A stretch of 64,000 nucleotides of DNA from Kibdelosporangium philippinense (GTDB lineage Bacteria > Actinomycetota > Actinomycetes > Mycobacteriales > Pseudonocardiaceae), in the NCBI RefSeq assembly GCF_021390435.2, contig NZ_JAJVCN010000001.1, positions 3,472,001-3,536,000 on the forward strand. The letters run 5' to 3'. The position numbers and the translations under genes were made by a program. Positions 9,526-18,918 of this stretch are shown here, one piece after another (positions within the stretch are counted from its first letter, which is position 1; every line of letters begins with the position of its first letter). A model generated the notes under the pieces. The model ran no database searches and had not been told where the DNA came from. It saw only the letters and a program-made list of their open reading frames with translations.

Positions 9526-10428
9526 GTGACGACGACAACGGATGGACGAGCCGGAATCGACGCCGCGTTGGTCAGCCGATTGGTCGCCGCACAGTTCCCG
9601 CGGTGGGCAGGCTTGCCGGTGACCCCGGTGCCAGTCGACGGATGGGACAACAGGACCTACCGCCTCGGCGACAAGATGACCGCGCGCCTGCCGACCGCCG
9701 CGACCTATGCCCTGGCCGTATCCAAGGAAACCCAGTGGCTGCCACGACTGGCGCCGTCGTTGCCGGTCGCCGTGCCGCCGATCCTTGGCGAGGGCGCTGC
9801 GGGCGAGGGGTATCCGTTCCCGTGGTCGATCCGTGGCTGGCTGCCAGGCGAGACCGCCGCTGACCTCGGGCGTATCGCCGATTTGTCGCAGTTCGCGGTC
9901 TCAGTGGCCGAGTTCATCCGTGCCCTGCAGGCCTGCGACACGACCGGCGGCCCGGTCGCCGGGGAGCACAGCTTCTACCGAGGCTGCCCGCCTGCCCACT
10001 ACGACGACGAATTCCGGCGCTACCGGACCGAGCTCGACACCCGAGTCGACGCGGCACGGGCAACCGCCGTCTGGGACGCGGCGCTGGCTGCCGAGTGGCG
10101 TGGCACGCCGGTGTGGTTCCACGGCGACGTCGCCTCCGGCAACCTGCTGGTCGAGGATGGCAAGCTCGCGGCCGTGATCGACTTCGGCACCTCGGGTGTC
10201 GGCGACCCGGCGTGCGACCTGGTGATCGCGTGGACGATGTTCTCCGGCGAGAGCCGCGAGGCGTTCCGGCGGGCAGTGGCCCAGGACGAGGGCATGTGGG
10301 CGCGCGCCCGCGGCTGGGCGCTGTGGAAGGCCATGCTGACCATCACCGAGTCATCGGACGCCGATCAGGTTGCCGCGAACGAGCGCGTGATCAACGACGT
10401 CATCGCCGAGCATGCGGGAGTCGCCTGA
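9526..10428 (+). CDS. aminoglycoside phosphotransferase-family kinase
   Basis: A 300-aa APH-fold small-molecule kinase starting at GTG with AGGAAG 9 nt upstream. The catalytic loop WFHGDVASGNLL and metal-binding VIDFGTSGVGDPACDL are intact, and an N-terminal nucleotide-binding lobe precedes them (WDNRTYRLGDKMTARLP). Members of this COG3173 group phosphorylate diverse hydroxyl compounds; only some give antibiotic resistance, so the substrate cannot be called. It follows the XRE regulator by 31 nt and may be its partner or target. Confidence 0.85.
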   Translation: MTTTTDGRAGIDAALVSRLVAAQFPRWAGLPVTPVPVDGWDNRTYRLGDKMTARLPTAATYALAVSKETQWLPRLAPSLPVAVPPILGEGAAGEGYPFPWSIRGWLPGETAADLGRIADLSQFAVSVAEFIRALQACDTTGGPVAGEHSFYRGCPPAHYDDEFRRYRTELDTRVDAARATAVWDAALAAEWRGTPVWFHGDVASGNLLVEDGKLAAVIDFGTSGVGDPACDLVIAWTMFSGESREAFRRAVAQDEGMWARARGWALWKAMLTITESSDADQVAANERVINDVIAEHAGVA

Positions 10429-10537
10429 CCGTTCACAATGGACGGTCAAAGAGTGAGAACTACCCCATGCGGCCGTACCATCCGCGTCGATGATCGACTA
10501 CTCTGAGTAAGATCACGACGGAAAGGAGTAGGTACGA

Positions 10538-10918
10538 ATGACCATCATCACCGGTGCGCCGACGTGGACGATCACGGTTGCCGGTGACACCGTCAGCTTC
10601 GGCTATACAGGTTCGAGCAGGTACTCGACGCCGCGGGTGTGGGGCGGACGAGGCCTCGGCATCACCCAAACCGACCTTCCCGGTTTCGTCCAGGCACTCG
10701 CCACAGTGCCCGAGTACGAGAGTCTGGTTCCCTCGCAGGACGACCGCGCGCCGATCTGGTCGAAGCCCCGGTACGACCCCGATGAAGCGTTCGTATATGT
10801 CACCGGCCCATGTCAGCTGCCCGTTGTCCTTCCTGGATACGCGCCTACGGCGACGTTCACCATCCAGCTGCGCCACATAGCCGCGCTACGGGCCCGCCTG
10901 ACCGCATATCTGAGCTGA
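10538..10918 (+). CDS. hypothetical protein
   Basis: A 126-aa protein with a strong ribosome-binding site (AAAGGAG 10 nt before ATG) and a perfect terminator hairpin immediately after it, so I regard it as a real gene. The sequence is beta-rich (TWTITVAGDTVSFGYTG) with many aromatic and polar residues and no signal peptide. I do not recognise the family. It appears monocistronic. Confidence 0.75.
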   Translation: MTIITGAPTWTITVAGDTVSFGYTGSSRYSTPRVWGGRGLGITQTDLPGFVQALATVPEYESLVPSQDDRAPIWSKPRYDPDEAFVYVTGPCQLPVVLPGYAPTATFTIQLRHIAALRARLTAYLS

Positions 10919-10923
10919 GAACC

Positions 10924-10950
10924 GCGAGGGCTCACCTGATGAGCCCTCGC
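10924..10950 (+). terminator. perfect 11-bp hairpin terminator
   Basis: GCGAGGGCTCA (10924-10934), loop CCTGA, TGAGCCCTCGC (10940-10950), beginning 5 nt after the stop of the hypothetical gene. There is no T-tract, as is common in actinomycetes. Confidence 0.85.
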
Positions 10951-10971
10951 CCGCTCGGCTCCACTTGTGGT

Positions 10972-11345
10972 GCCGTGAAGGCCACCCTTGCGGCGTTCAA
11001 CGCCAATGCCAGGAACTTAACCAAGTCCGCGGGCTGACCGCTGCCGAGCCCCTCAAGGTCCACTAAGGACAAAAAATCGCCTCATTAATCACACATGTCA
11101 CACCAGCCCCACCTACCACGGGAGGGGATGCCGTGAAGGTCACCTTGGCGGCGTTGGACGCACCAAACTCGGCCTTCGCACCCTGAACGTCACGTCATGC
11201 CCGCACTCCTCGCCCGGGCGGCCGTTCCCACCCGCGCCAGCCATAGATCATCGCAGGTCAACCGCCCGCGCCCGTCGACAGTCTCGATCGAGCTCCGAAC
11301 CTTAAGTTCCTGACATTGCGGTTCAACGCACCACACTCGGCCCTC
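10972..11345. repeat. intergenic repeat array in a 512-bp gene-free gap
   Basis: No gene is visible between 10919 and 11430. The gap holds copies of a repeat beginning GCCGTGAAGG and running into GCGGCGTT (10972-11004 and 11130-11161, same orientation). CAATGCCAGGAACTTAA (11004-11020) recurs inverted at 11302-11318 with 16 of 17 bases matching. A tail word of the form CACCAxACTCGGCC follows the second copy (11161) and recurs near 11330. A palindromic member of the same family lies at 39185-39221. These look like dispersed extragenic repeats rather than genes. Confidence 0.6.
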
Positions 11346-11379
11346 ACGACGACACCCGTGGCCTCAAGCGACGCCGCGA

Positions 11380-11394
11380 TGTCCACAATGGACA
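11380..11394. promoter_or_regulatory. palindrome TGTCCA-CAA-TGGACA
   Basis: A perfect 6-3-6 palindrome about 36 bp upstream of the GTG start at 11431, within the probable promoter of the UPF0303 gene. The core word TCCACAATGGAC is also common in coding DNA here, which weakens the case. Confidence 0.3.
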
Positions 11395-11430
11395 CATCAC
11401 GCCCCCGCACGAACCCACTACGATGATCAC

Positions 11431-11889
11431 GTGACGACGAGCAAGGAGCTGGCAGCGCAGGAAGAGCGGCTGCAGTTCGACCGATTCGACAACGACACTG
11501 CCATCGCACTCGGCCAGCAGATGCTCGCGGCCGCGGCCCAGCGCGGCCTGCCAGTGGTGATCTCGGTACGACGCAACGGACAGCGCCTGTTCCACGTCGC
11601 ACTGCCCGGCACCTCACCGGACAACGACGCCTGGATCGAGCGGAAGTCTCGGGTGGTCGACCGCTACGGCCACAGCTCCTTCCACATCGGGACACAAGCC
11701 CGCGAATCGGGCAGCACCTTCGAGGAGCAGTCCCGGCTCGACCCCGACCTGTACGCAGCCCACGGTGGCGTGTTCCCGGTCGTCCTGCGCGGCACAGGTC
11801 CTATTGGGACAGTCGGAGTGTCCGGGTTGCCGCAGGCCGAGGACCACGCGTTCGTGGTCGAGCAGCTCACCGCGTTCCTGAACGCCTGA
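11431..11889 (+). CDS. UPF0303 / heme-degrading-domain family protein
   Basis: A 152-aa cytosolic protein from GTG 11431. The pattern (FDNDTAIALGQQMLAAAAQRGLPVVISVRRNGQRLFHVALPG, shown here only as segments: FDNDTAIALG, LPVVISVRRNG, LFHVALPG) matches the UPF0303 / YBR137W group, related to the GlcG/HbpS fold. A glycine-rich C-terminal part (FPVVLRGTGPIGTVGVSGLP) and the final FVVEQL helix also fit. Biochemical role in bacteria is not settled; haem or small-ligand binding is possible. It is followed 37 nt later by a membrane-protein gene. Confidence 0.75.
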   Translation: MTTSKELAAQEERLQFDRFDNDTAIALGQQMLAAAAQRGLPVVISVRRNGQRLFHVALPGTSPDNDAWIERKSRVVDRYGHSSFHIGTQARESGSTFEEQSRLDPDLYAAHGGVFPVVLRGTGPIGTVGVSGLPQAEDHAFVVEQLTAFLNA

Positions 11890-11926
11890 GCGAGCGAACT
11901 CGCCCGAACCGGGTGACAATCAAGGT

Positions 11927-12406
11927 ATGGCCGACATCGAACGTCCCGGCGTCAACGCCGGGCGGCTCTGGGCGAGTGGGCTGGCGACGGCGGTGGTCGC
12001 GGCGCTGCTCGCCATCGTGGGGATCATGATCGCCAGGGGCCTCGTCGAAGTGGCCGTGCTGGCGCCGAAGGGCGAGGGCGTCTGGGGCAACGCGAACACC
12101 TTCACCTACGCCTTGCTGTCCGGTGCGGCGGCGCTACTCGCGACCGGGTTGATGCATCTGCTCATCCTCGCGGTCGCCACGCCGCGCCAGTTCTTCACGT
12201 GGATCATGGTGCTCGTCACGCTCATCGCTGTCGTCCTACCGCTGTCGCTGACCGTCGACCCTGGGGCGAAGGTGGCCACGGCGGTGATCAACCTGGTGAT
12301 CGGACTGGCCATCACGATCATCATCAACAGCGCCTCGTCCGCTGCCCTCGTGATCAGGCGAGACCCGCCGACCGAGCAGTGGCACCAACCGCCGAACACG
12401 TATTAG
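11927..12406 (+). CDS. DUF6069-type four-helix membrane protein
   Basis: A 159-aa integral membrane protein with four predicted spans (about residues 14-36, 58-80, 86-106 and 112-134). Pattern and length resemble the actinobacterial DUF6069 family. Function unknown. It follows the UPF0303 gene on the same strand. Two hairpin-forming segments lie between it and the carboxylase gene. Confidence 0.7.
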   Translation: MADIERPGVNAGRLWASGLATAVVAALLAIVGIMIARGLVEVAVLAPKGEGVWGNANTFTYALLSGAAALLATGLMHLLILAVATPRQFFTWIMVLVTLIAVVLPLSLTVDPGAKVATAVINLVIGLAITIIINSASSAALVIRRDPPTEQWHQPPNTY

Positions 12407-12408
12407 TA

Positions 12409-12505
12409 CCCCTATTCGGTGATATGCACTCGGACGGAGTTTTTGTGTGATAGGGGGCACGTAGAGCCGTCCATATGGCTCGAAGGCACCTGTTTTTTGG
12501 CAGGT
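12409..12505 (+). other. two hairpin-forming segments before the carboxylase gene
   Basis: CCCCTAT (12409-12415) pairs with ATAGGGG (12450-12456), and ACCTG (12488-12492) pairs with CAGGT (12501-12505) around a T-rich loop. The first could end transcription of the upstream membrane-protein gene; the second lies in the probable carboxylase leader. The rest of 12407-12640 shows no gene I trust. Confidence 0.35.
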
Positions 12506-12640
12506 ATCTACAAAGGCGGGGGCATGGCGTGTTCCCCTGGCGACATTTCGTTACTGGCGAGTAGACGAAAAGCTAGACCCAGCGCGCGAGGGGTGCCATC
12601 CGGTGGCGTGCGCACAGTCAACCTGAAAGGGCTCGGTCGA

Positions 12641-15600
12641 GTGTTCAGTCGTGTCGCCATCGTCAACCGTGGAGAGGCCGCGATGCGGCTCATCCACGCA
12701 GTCAGGGACCTGGCCGCCGAGACCGCTACACAGATCGAAACCATCGCCCTGCACACCGACGTCGACCGCACCGCCACATTCGTGCGCGAGGCCGACGTCG
12801 CCTACGACCTCGGTCCAGCGTCGGCGCGCCCGTACCTGGACCTGAAGGCGTTGGAGCGGGCACTGGTCGAGACCAAGGCGGACGCCGCGTGGGTGGGCTG
12901 GGGCTTCGTCGCCGAGGACCCGGCCTTCGCGGAACTGTGCGAGAAGGTCGGAGTCACCTTCATCGGCCCGAGCGCCGACGCCATGCGCAAACTCGGCGAC
13001 AAGATCGGCGCCAAGCTGATCGCCGAAGAGGTCGGCGTGCCGGTCGCGCCGTGGAGCCGCGGCGCGGTCGAGACCCTGGAAGCCGCCACGGAGGCGGCGG
13101 CCGAGATCGGCTACCCGTTGATGCTGAAGGCAACCGCCGGTGGCGGTGGCCGTGGTATCCGCGTGATCACGAGCGCGGCCGAACTGGCGGACGCCTACGA
13201 GCGCACGAGCCAGGAAGCGGCGCGCGCGTTCGGTAGCGGCATCGTGTTCCTTGAGCGCCTGGTCACGGGCGCGCGCCACGTCGAGGTCCAGGTCATCGCC
13301 GACGGCCAGGGCACCGCGTGGGCGCTGGGCGTGCGTGACTGCTCGGTGCAGCGCCGCAACCAGAAGGTCATCGAGGAGTCGGCCTCGCCAGTGCTCAGCC
13401 CCGAGCAGACGGCCGAGCTCAAAGGGTCCGCCGAGCGCCTGGCCGTCGCGGTCGGGTACCGCGGCGCGGCGACCGTCGAGTTCCTGTATCACCCTGGCGA
13501 CAAGCTTTTCGCGTTCCTCGAGGTCAACACGCGGCTGCAGGTCGAGCACCCGATCACCGAGGCGACGACCGGGTTCGACCTGGTCAAGGCCCAGCTGCAC
13601 GTGGCATCCGGCGGCAAGCTCGAAGGAACGCCGCCAGCCGAGCGCGGACACGCTATCGAGGCCCGCCTGAACGCCGAAGACCCCGACCGCGACTTCGCGC
13701 CCTCCCCCGGCCGGATCGCGCGGCTGGATCTGCCTGCCGGACCGGGTATCCGGGTGGACACCGGTGTCAGCGAAGGCGACACGATCCCGGCGGACTTCGA
13801 CTCGATGATCGCCAAGATCATCGCGTACGGCAAAGACCGCGACGAGGCGCTCGGCCGCCTGCGCCGCGCGATGACCGAGACCACCGTGGTCATCGAGGGC
13901 GGCGCGACCAACAAGAGCTTCGTACTCGACCTGCTCGACCAGCCCGAGGTGATCGACGCCAGCGCGGACACCGGCTGGATCGACCGGGTTCGCGCCGAAG
14001 GCAGGCTCGTCTCGCACCGCCACTCCGCTGTCGCCGTCGCGGCAGCCGCGATCGAGGCGTACGAAGACGAAGAGCAGGTCGAGCGGCAGCGTCTGCTGTC
14101 CACCGCGTTCGGTGGACGCCCGCAGGTGCGGCACGAAAGCGGCCGCGCCCTTGATCTGAAACTGCGTGGCGTCGGCTACCGCGTGCGGGTCGCGCGCGTT
14201 GGCGCGAACCGGTTCCGCGTTGGCATCGAAGCAGGTGAGGACGTCCGCGCCGTCGATGTCGAGCTCGAGCGCTTCGACGAGCACACCGGCCGCGTCATCG
14301 TCGACGGCACGCGCTACCGCGTGCTCACCCACACGCACGGTCCGATCCACTTCGTCGAGGTCGACGGCGTGACTCACCGCGTCAGCCGTGACGAGGGCGG
14401 TGTCGTCCGCTCCCCCGCGCCCGCGCTCGTCGTCGCTACGCCCGTACAGGTGGGCAGCGAGGTCGAGGCAGGCGCGCCCGTACTCGTGCTGGAAAGCATG
14501 AAGATGGAAACGGTGCTGCGCGCGCCGTTCAAGGCACGCCTCAAGGAATGCGTCGTGTCCGTCGGCAGCCAGGTCGGCACGGGTGCGCCCTTGCTGCGTC
14601 TTGAGCCGCTCGCCGACAGCGACGCCGAGGAGACCGCGCAGGAAGAGTCCGTCGAGCTGGACCTGCCTGCCGCACCCGAGGTGACCCCGGTCTGGGAGCG
14701 CGTGGCACGTGGCCAGGAGGACCTGCGGGGTCTGCTGCTCGGCTTCGACGTCGACCCACACGACGAGGGCCGGGTCCTTGACGACTACCTCACCGCCCGC
14801 CAAGCCTCCATTGTGGACGGTAACCGGCCGCTGGCCGAGGAGCTCCAGCTCATCGACGTGTTCGCCGACCTGGCCGAGCTGAGCCGCAACCGCCCGTCGG
14901 GTGAGGACAACAATGGCGACTCGCACGTGCACAGTGCGCGCGAGTACTTCCACACGTACCTGCAGAGCCTGGACGTCGAGCGGGCCGGGTTGCCGGAGTC
15001 CTTCCAGGCCAAGCTTTCCAAGGCGCTCGGGCACTATGGTGTGACCGAACTGGAGCGCACCGGCGAGCTCGAAGCCGCGGTGTTCCGGATCTTCCTCGCG
15101 CAGCAGCGTTCCTCCGCTGACGCCGCCGTGATCGCCAAGCTGCTGCGTTCGTGGCTGCAGGAGCCGCCGCCGGACGAGACGCTGCGTGAACCCGCGGGTC
15201 TCGCGTTGGAGCGGCTCGTTTCCGCGACACAGATCCGTTTCCCTGTAGTCGCTGACATCGCACGTGGTGTGGTGTTCGCGTGGTTCGGCCAGCCGTTGCT
15301 GCGCCGCAACCGTGCGCGCGTCTACGCCGATGTCCGTAAGCACCTGCGTTACCTTGACGCGAACCCGCAGGCGCCAGACCGCAGCGAGCGCATCGCCGAG
15401 ATGGTTCGCAGCACCGAACCGTTGGTGCGTGTGCTTGGTCAGCGCCTTGTCCGTGCGGACGTGGACAACTCGGTCATGCTGGAAGTGCTGACGCGTCGCT
15501 ACTACGGCAACAAGGGCCTGACCGGCGTGCGTACGAGTCACGTCGCGGACTGCACGTTCGTGGTCGCCGAGCGCGAGGGTTCGTCGCTTGTCTCGGCCGC

Positions 15601-18103
15601 GGTCGCGTTTGAGGCGTTGGGCGGCGCGCTGACCGGGCTCGCGCAGTTGGCCGACAGCACGGCCGCCATCGACGCGGACATCTACGTCGCGTGGGAGAAC
15701 CAGCCCGAAGACTCCGACGCGATGGTTGCCGCGCTGCTTGACGTGATCAGCGCGCACCCGTTGCCTGAGCAGGTCCGTCGCCTGACGGCCACGATCGCGG
15801 GCGCGCGTGGCGCGGTCATGCACCACCACGTCACGTTCCGCCCGTCGGCCGCCGGCATGGTCGAGGAACGCCTGATCCGCGGCCTGCACCCGTACATCGC
15901 GCAGCGGATGCAGATGGAGCGGCTCAGCAAGTTCGACCTCACCCGCTTGCCGTCCTCCGACGAAGAGGTCTACCTCTTCCAGTGCGTGGCGCGGGAAAAC
16001 CCGTCGGACGACAGGCTTGTCGCGTTCGCGCAGGTGCGTAACCTGACCGAGCTGCGTGAGCAGGACGGCAGGCTGGTCGCGCTGCCCACGGCCGAGGACA
16101 TCATCGCGACGTGCCTCGACTCGATCCGCCGGGCGCAGACGCGGCGGCCGTCGAAGAAACGCTTCAACACCAACCGGATCGTGGTGTACGTGTGGCCGCC
16201 GAGCCACATCACCCGCGCCGAGCTTGAGATGATCGTCAAGCGTGTCCTGCCGACCACGGCAGGCGCGGGCCTTGAGGAGATCCTGTTCATCGCCCGCCAG
16301 CGGGACGAGAAGACCGGCGAGCTGAGCAAGAGCTCTGTGCGGATCGCCTTCAACGCCACCGGCGGCATCGAGCTGACCGTCGGCGAGCCACCGGCCGACC
16401 TGGTCGAGCCGCTCGACGACTACCGCCTGAAGGTGCTGCGCGCGAGCAGCCGTAACACCGTCTACCCGTACGAGTTGACGGGTCTGCTGGGCGACTTCAC
16501 CGAGTACGACTTCGACGACGCCAAGAAGCTCGTGCCGGTTGACCGGCCGAAGGGCCACAACAAGGCGGCCATGGTCGTTGGCGTGGTCACCACGAAGACC
16601 CGACGGTACCGCGAGGGCGTGACGCGTGTCGTGCTGCTCGGCGACCCCACGAAGTCGCTCGGCGCGTTGTCAGAGCCGGAGTGCAGTCGCGTGATCGCCG
16701 CGCTCGACCTCGCCGAGCAGATGCGAGTTCCGGTCGAGTGGTACGCACTGTCCTCAGGCGCCCGGATCTCCATGGAGTCGGGTACCGAGAACATGGACTG
16801 GGTGGCCGCGGCGCTCAAGCGGATCGTCGAATTCACCCAGGACGGCGGCGAGATCAACATCGTCGTCAACGGGATCAACGTCGGCGCGCAGCCGTACTGG
16901 AACGCCGAAGCCACGATGCTCATGCACACCAAGGGAATCCTGGTGATGACACCGGAGTCCGCGATGGTGCTCACCGGCAAGCAGGCGCTGGACTTCTCAG
17001 GCGCCGTGTCGGCCGAGGACAACTTCGGTATCGGTGGCTACGACCGCGTGATGGGCCCGAACGGCCAAGCGCAGTACTGGGCGCCGGACCTGGCCTCCGC
17101 GCGCGATGTGCTGATGTCGTACTACGACCACACGTATATCGCGCCCGGTGAGAACGCACCGCGACGGGCGAAGACGAACGACCCGGTCAACCGGGACATC
17201 TCGGACTTCCCGCACACCTTGGCGGACAGCGACTTCACGACCGTCGGCGAGATCTTCTCGGCCGCCAAGAACCCGGACCGCAAGAAGCCGTTCGACATCC
17301 GGACCGTGATGCGTGCCCTGTCCGACCAGGACCACCCGGTGCTGGAACGTTGGGCAGGCATGGCCGACGCGGAGACCGCGGCCGTGCAGGACGTGCACCT
17401 CGGCGGAATCCCGGTGTGCCTGCTCGGTATCGAGTCCCGATCGGTGCAGCGCCGCGGCTTCCCTCCCACCGACGGCCCGGACACCTATACAGCGGGCACG
17501 CTGTTCCCACGGTCGTCCAAGAAGGCCGCGCGGGCGATCAACGCGGCCAGCGGCAACCGTCCGTTGGTGGTGCTGGCGAACCTGTCGGGCTTCGACGGCT
17601 CGCCGGAGTCGATGCGCAAGCTGCAACTGGAGTACGGCGCGGAAATCGGCCGGGCGATCGTGAACTTCCGTGGCCCCATCGTGTTCTGTGTGATCTCGCG
17701 GTACCACGGCGGCGCGTTCGTGGTCTTCTCCAAGGCGCTCAACAAGAACATGACCGTGCTCGCGCTGGAGGGCTCGTTCGCCTCAGTGCTCGGTGGCGCT
17801 CCGGCCGCCGCCGTCGTGTTCTCCGGTGACGTCAACGCCCGCACGGCAGCGGACCCACGCGTTCGCGAGGTCGAAGCTCGCCTCGCAGCCGCATCGGGCG
17901 CGGACCGCGCGGCGCTGTCGGCCGAACTCGACGAGGTCCGTTCGTCGGTCCGTGCCGAAAAGCTGGGCGAGGTGGCCACGGAGTTCGACCGTGTGCACAA
18001 CATCCAGCGTGCGGTCGAGGTCGGCTCGGTTGACGCGGTGATCAAGGCGGCCGAACTGCGGCCGAAGATCATCGAAGCGATCGAGGCCCGGCTGGAGGCC
18101 TGA
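12641..18103 (+). CDS. single-chain eukaryotic-type acyl-CoA (acetyl-CoA) carboxylase
   Basis: About 1820 aa with all activities in one chain: N-terminal biotin carboxylase (SRVAIVNRGEAAMRL, ATP-grasp loop KATAGGGGRGIR), a BCCP domain with biotinylated Lys near residue 621 (ESMKMET), a long central region, and a C-terminal carboxyltransferase. The central and CT parts resemble fungal/animal ACC: an ACC_central-like YLFQCVARENPSDDRLVAFAQ, then LSSGARISM near 1371, LGGIPVCLLGIESRS near 1587, and LVVLANLSGFDGS. Most actinobacterial carboxylases are instead split alpha/beta/epsilon complexes. It likely makes malonyl-CoA or a related extender. I prefer GTG 12641 because the protein then begins at the BC domain; the frame is open to 12419. 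The next gene starts directly at the stop. Confidence 0.9.
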   Translation: MFSRVAIVNRGEAAMRLIHAVRDLAAETATQIETIALHTDVDRTATFVREADVAYDLGPASARPYLDLKALERALVETKADAAWVGWGFVAEDPAFAELCEKVGVTFIGPSADAMRKLGDKIGAKLIAEEVGVPVAPWSRGAVETLEAATEAAAEIGYPLMLKATAGGGGRGIRVITSAAELADAYERTSQEAARAFGSGIVFLERLVTGARHVEVQVIADGQGTAWALGVRDCSVQRRNQKVIEESASPVLSPEQTAELKGSAERLAVAVGYRGAATVEFLYHPGDKLFAFLEVNTRLQVEHPITEATTGFDLVKAQLHVASGGKLEGTPPAERGHAIEARLNAEDPDRDFAPSPGRIARLDLPAGPGIRVDTGVSEGDTIPADFDSMIAKIIAYGKDRDEALGRLRRAMTETTVVIEGGATNKSFVLDLLDQPEVIDASADTGWIDRVRAEGRLVSHRHSAVAVAAAAIEAYEDEEQVERQRLLSTAFGGRPQVRHESGRALDLKLRGVGYRVRVARVGANRFRVGIEAGEDVRAVDVELERFDEHTGRVIVDGTRYRVLTHTHGPIHFVEVDGVTHRVSRDEGGVVRSPAPALVVATPVQVGSEVEAGAPVLVLESMKMETVLRAPFKARLKECVVSVGSQVGTGAPLLRLEPLADSDAEETAQEESVELDLPAAPEVTPVWERVARGQEDLRGLLLGFDVDPHDEGRVLDDYLTARQASIVDGNRPLAEELQLIDVFADLAELSRNRPSGEDNNGDSHVHSAREYFHTYLQSLDVERAGLPESFQAKLSKALGHYGVTELERTGELEAAVFRIFLAQQRSSADAAVIAKLLRSWLQEPPPDETLREPAGLALERLVSATQIRFPVVADIARGVVFAWFGQPLLRRNRARVYADVRKHLRYLDANPQAPDRSERIAEMVRSTEPLVRVLGQRLVRADVDNSVMLEVLTRRYYGNKGLTGVRTSHVADCTFVVAEREGSSLVSAAVAFEALGGALTGLAQLADSTAAIDADIYVAWENQPEDSDAMVAALLDVISAHPLPEQVRRLTATIAGARGAVMHHHVTFRPSAAGMVEERLIRGLHPYIAQRMQMERLSKFDLTRLPSSDEEVYLFQCVARENPSDDRLVAFAQVRNLTELREQDGRLVALPTAEDIIATCLDSIRRAQTRRPSKKRFNTNRIVVYVWPPSHITRAELEMIVKRVLPTTAGAGLEEILFIARQRDEKTGELSKSSVRIAFNATGGIELTVGEPPADLVEPLDDYRLKVLRASSRNTVYPYELTGLLGDFTEYDFDDAKKLVPVDRPKGHNKAAMVVGVVTTKTRRYREGVTRVVLLGDPTKSLGALSEPECSRVIAALDLAEQMRVPVEWYALSSGARISMESGTENMDWVAAALKRIVEFTQDGGEINIVVNGINVGAQPYWNAEATMLMHTKGILVMTPESAMVLTGKQALDFSGAVSAEDNFGIGGYDRVMGPNGQAQYWAPDLASARDVLMSYYDHTYIAPGENAPRRAKTNDPVNRDISDFPHTLADSDFTTVGEIFSAAKNPDRKKPFDIRTVMRALSDQDHPVLERWAGMADAETAAVQDVHLGGIPVCLLGIESRSVQRRGFPPTDGPDTYTAGTLFPRSSKKAARAINAASGNRPLVVLANLSGFDGSPESMRKLQLEYGAEIGRAIVNFRGPIVFCVISRYHGGAFVVFSKALNKNMTVLALEGSFASVLGGAPAAAVVFSGDVNARTAADPRVREVEARLAAASGADRAALSAELDEVRSSVRAEKLGEVATEFDRVHNIQRAVEVGSVDAVIKAAELRPKIIEAIEARLEA

Positions 18104-18907
18104 GTGGAGACAATGCCCGCACTCGGGCTGGGCACTTGGTATTTCGCCGAGCGCCCGGCCCGGCGCGAGCAGGAGATCGCGGCGTTGCGGCTGGGCCTGG
18201 ACCTGGGCATGACGCTCGTCGACACGGCCGAGATGTACGCCGACGGGGCCGCGGAGATCCTCGTCGGCGAGGCCATCGCCGGTCGCCGTGACGAAGTGTT
18301 CCTTGTGGACAAAGTCCTGCCGCATCACGCGACCCGTGCCGGGACGGTCACGGCCTGCCAGGCCAGCCTCGAACGCCTCGGCGTCGATCACATCGACCTG
18401 TATCTGTTGCATTGGCGTGGCCGGGTGCCGTTCGAGGAAACGATCGCCGGGTTCGCGGATCTGATCGACGCTGGCCTGATCCGGCATTGGGGCGTCAGCA
18501 ACCTCGACCTCGAAGACATGCGTGAAGTGGCAAGTGTGGCCGACGGATGTCAGACGAATCAGATCCTGTACAACCCGAGCAGGCGAGGCCCGGAGCACGA
18601 CCTGATGCCCTGGCTGTCGCAGCAAGGCATCCCGGTCATGGCGTACTCCCCCATCGAGCAAGGCCGCATCCTCAACAACCGGACGCTGACCGCAGTCGCC
18701 CGCAGGCACAACGCGACCGCGGCCCAGATCGCGCTGGCGTGGGTGTTGCGTGTGGACGGTGTCAACGCCATTCCCCGGGCCGCGAATCCGGAGCACGTGC
18801 GGCAGAACGCGGCCGCGGCCGACATCGAGCTCACCCCGGAGGACCTGGCTGAGATCGACAGGGAGTTCCCGCCACCGACCCGGCCCCAGCCGCTCGAAAT
18901 GCTGTGA
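18104..18907 (+). CDS. aldo/keto reductase
   Basis: A 267-aa NADPH-dependent TIM-barrel oxidoreductase. The catalytic tetrad is visible: Asp and Tyr in VDTAEMYADG, Lys in LVDKVLP and His in YLLHWRG. The C-terminal coenzyme-binding part (INAIPRAANPEHVRQNA in spirit: NAIPRAANPEHVRQN) is present. The GTG start directly follows the carboxylase TGA, so the two are translationally coupled. The carbonyl substrate is unknown; coupling with the carboxylase may be incidental. Confidence 0.88.
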   Translation: METMPALGLGTWYFAERPARREQEIAALRLGLDLGMTLVDTAEMYADGAAEILVGEAIAGRRDEVFLVDKVLPHHATRAGTVTACQASLERLGVDHIDLYLLHWRGRVPFEETIAGFADLIDAGLIRHWGVSNLDLEDMREVASVADGCQTNQILYNPSRRGPEHDLMPWLSQQGIPVMAYSPIEQGRILNNRTLTAVARRHNATAAQIALAWVLRVDGVNAIPRAANPEHVRQNAAAADIELTPEDLAEIDREFPPPTRPQPLEML

Positions 18908-18918
18908 TGAAAAAACGG

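Noticed and set aside
9526..10428. Calling the phosphotransferase an aminoglycoside resistance gene
   Set aside because: The APH fold is shared by many metabolic kinases and no resistance context is visible.
11380..11394. TCCACAATGGAC as a dispersed regulatory motif
   Set aside because: The word recurs mainly inside genes as preferred codons (ATT GTG GAC) and is not promoter specific.
10919..11430. Short frames in the repeat-rich gap
   Set aside because: They lack ribosome sites, cross repeats and have no coding signature.
12551..16558. Very long open frame antisense to the carboxylase gene
   Set aside because: It mirrors the third-codon GC bias of the opposite strand and has repetitive Arg/Gly/Asp composition with no recognisable domain.
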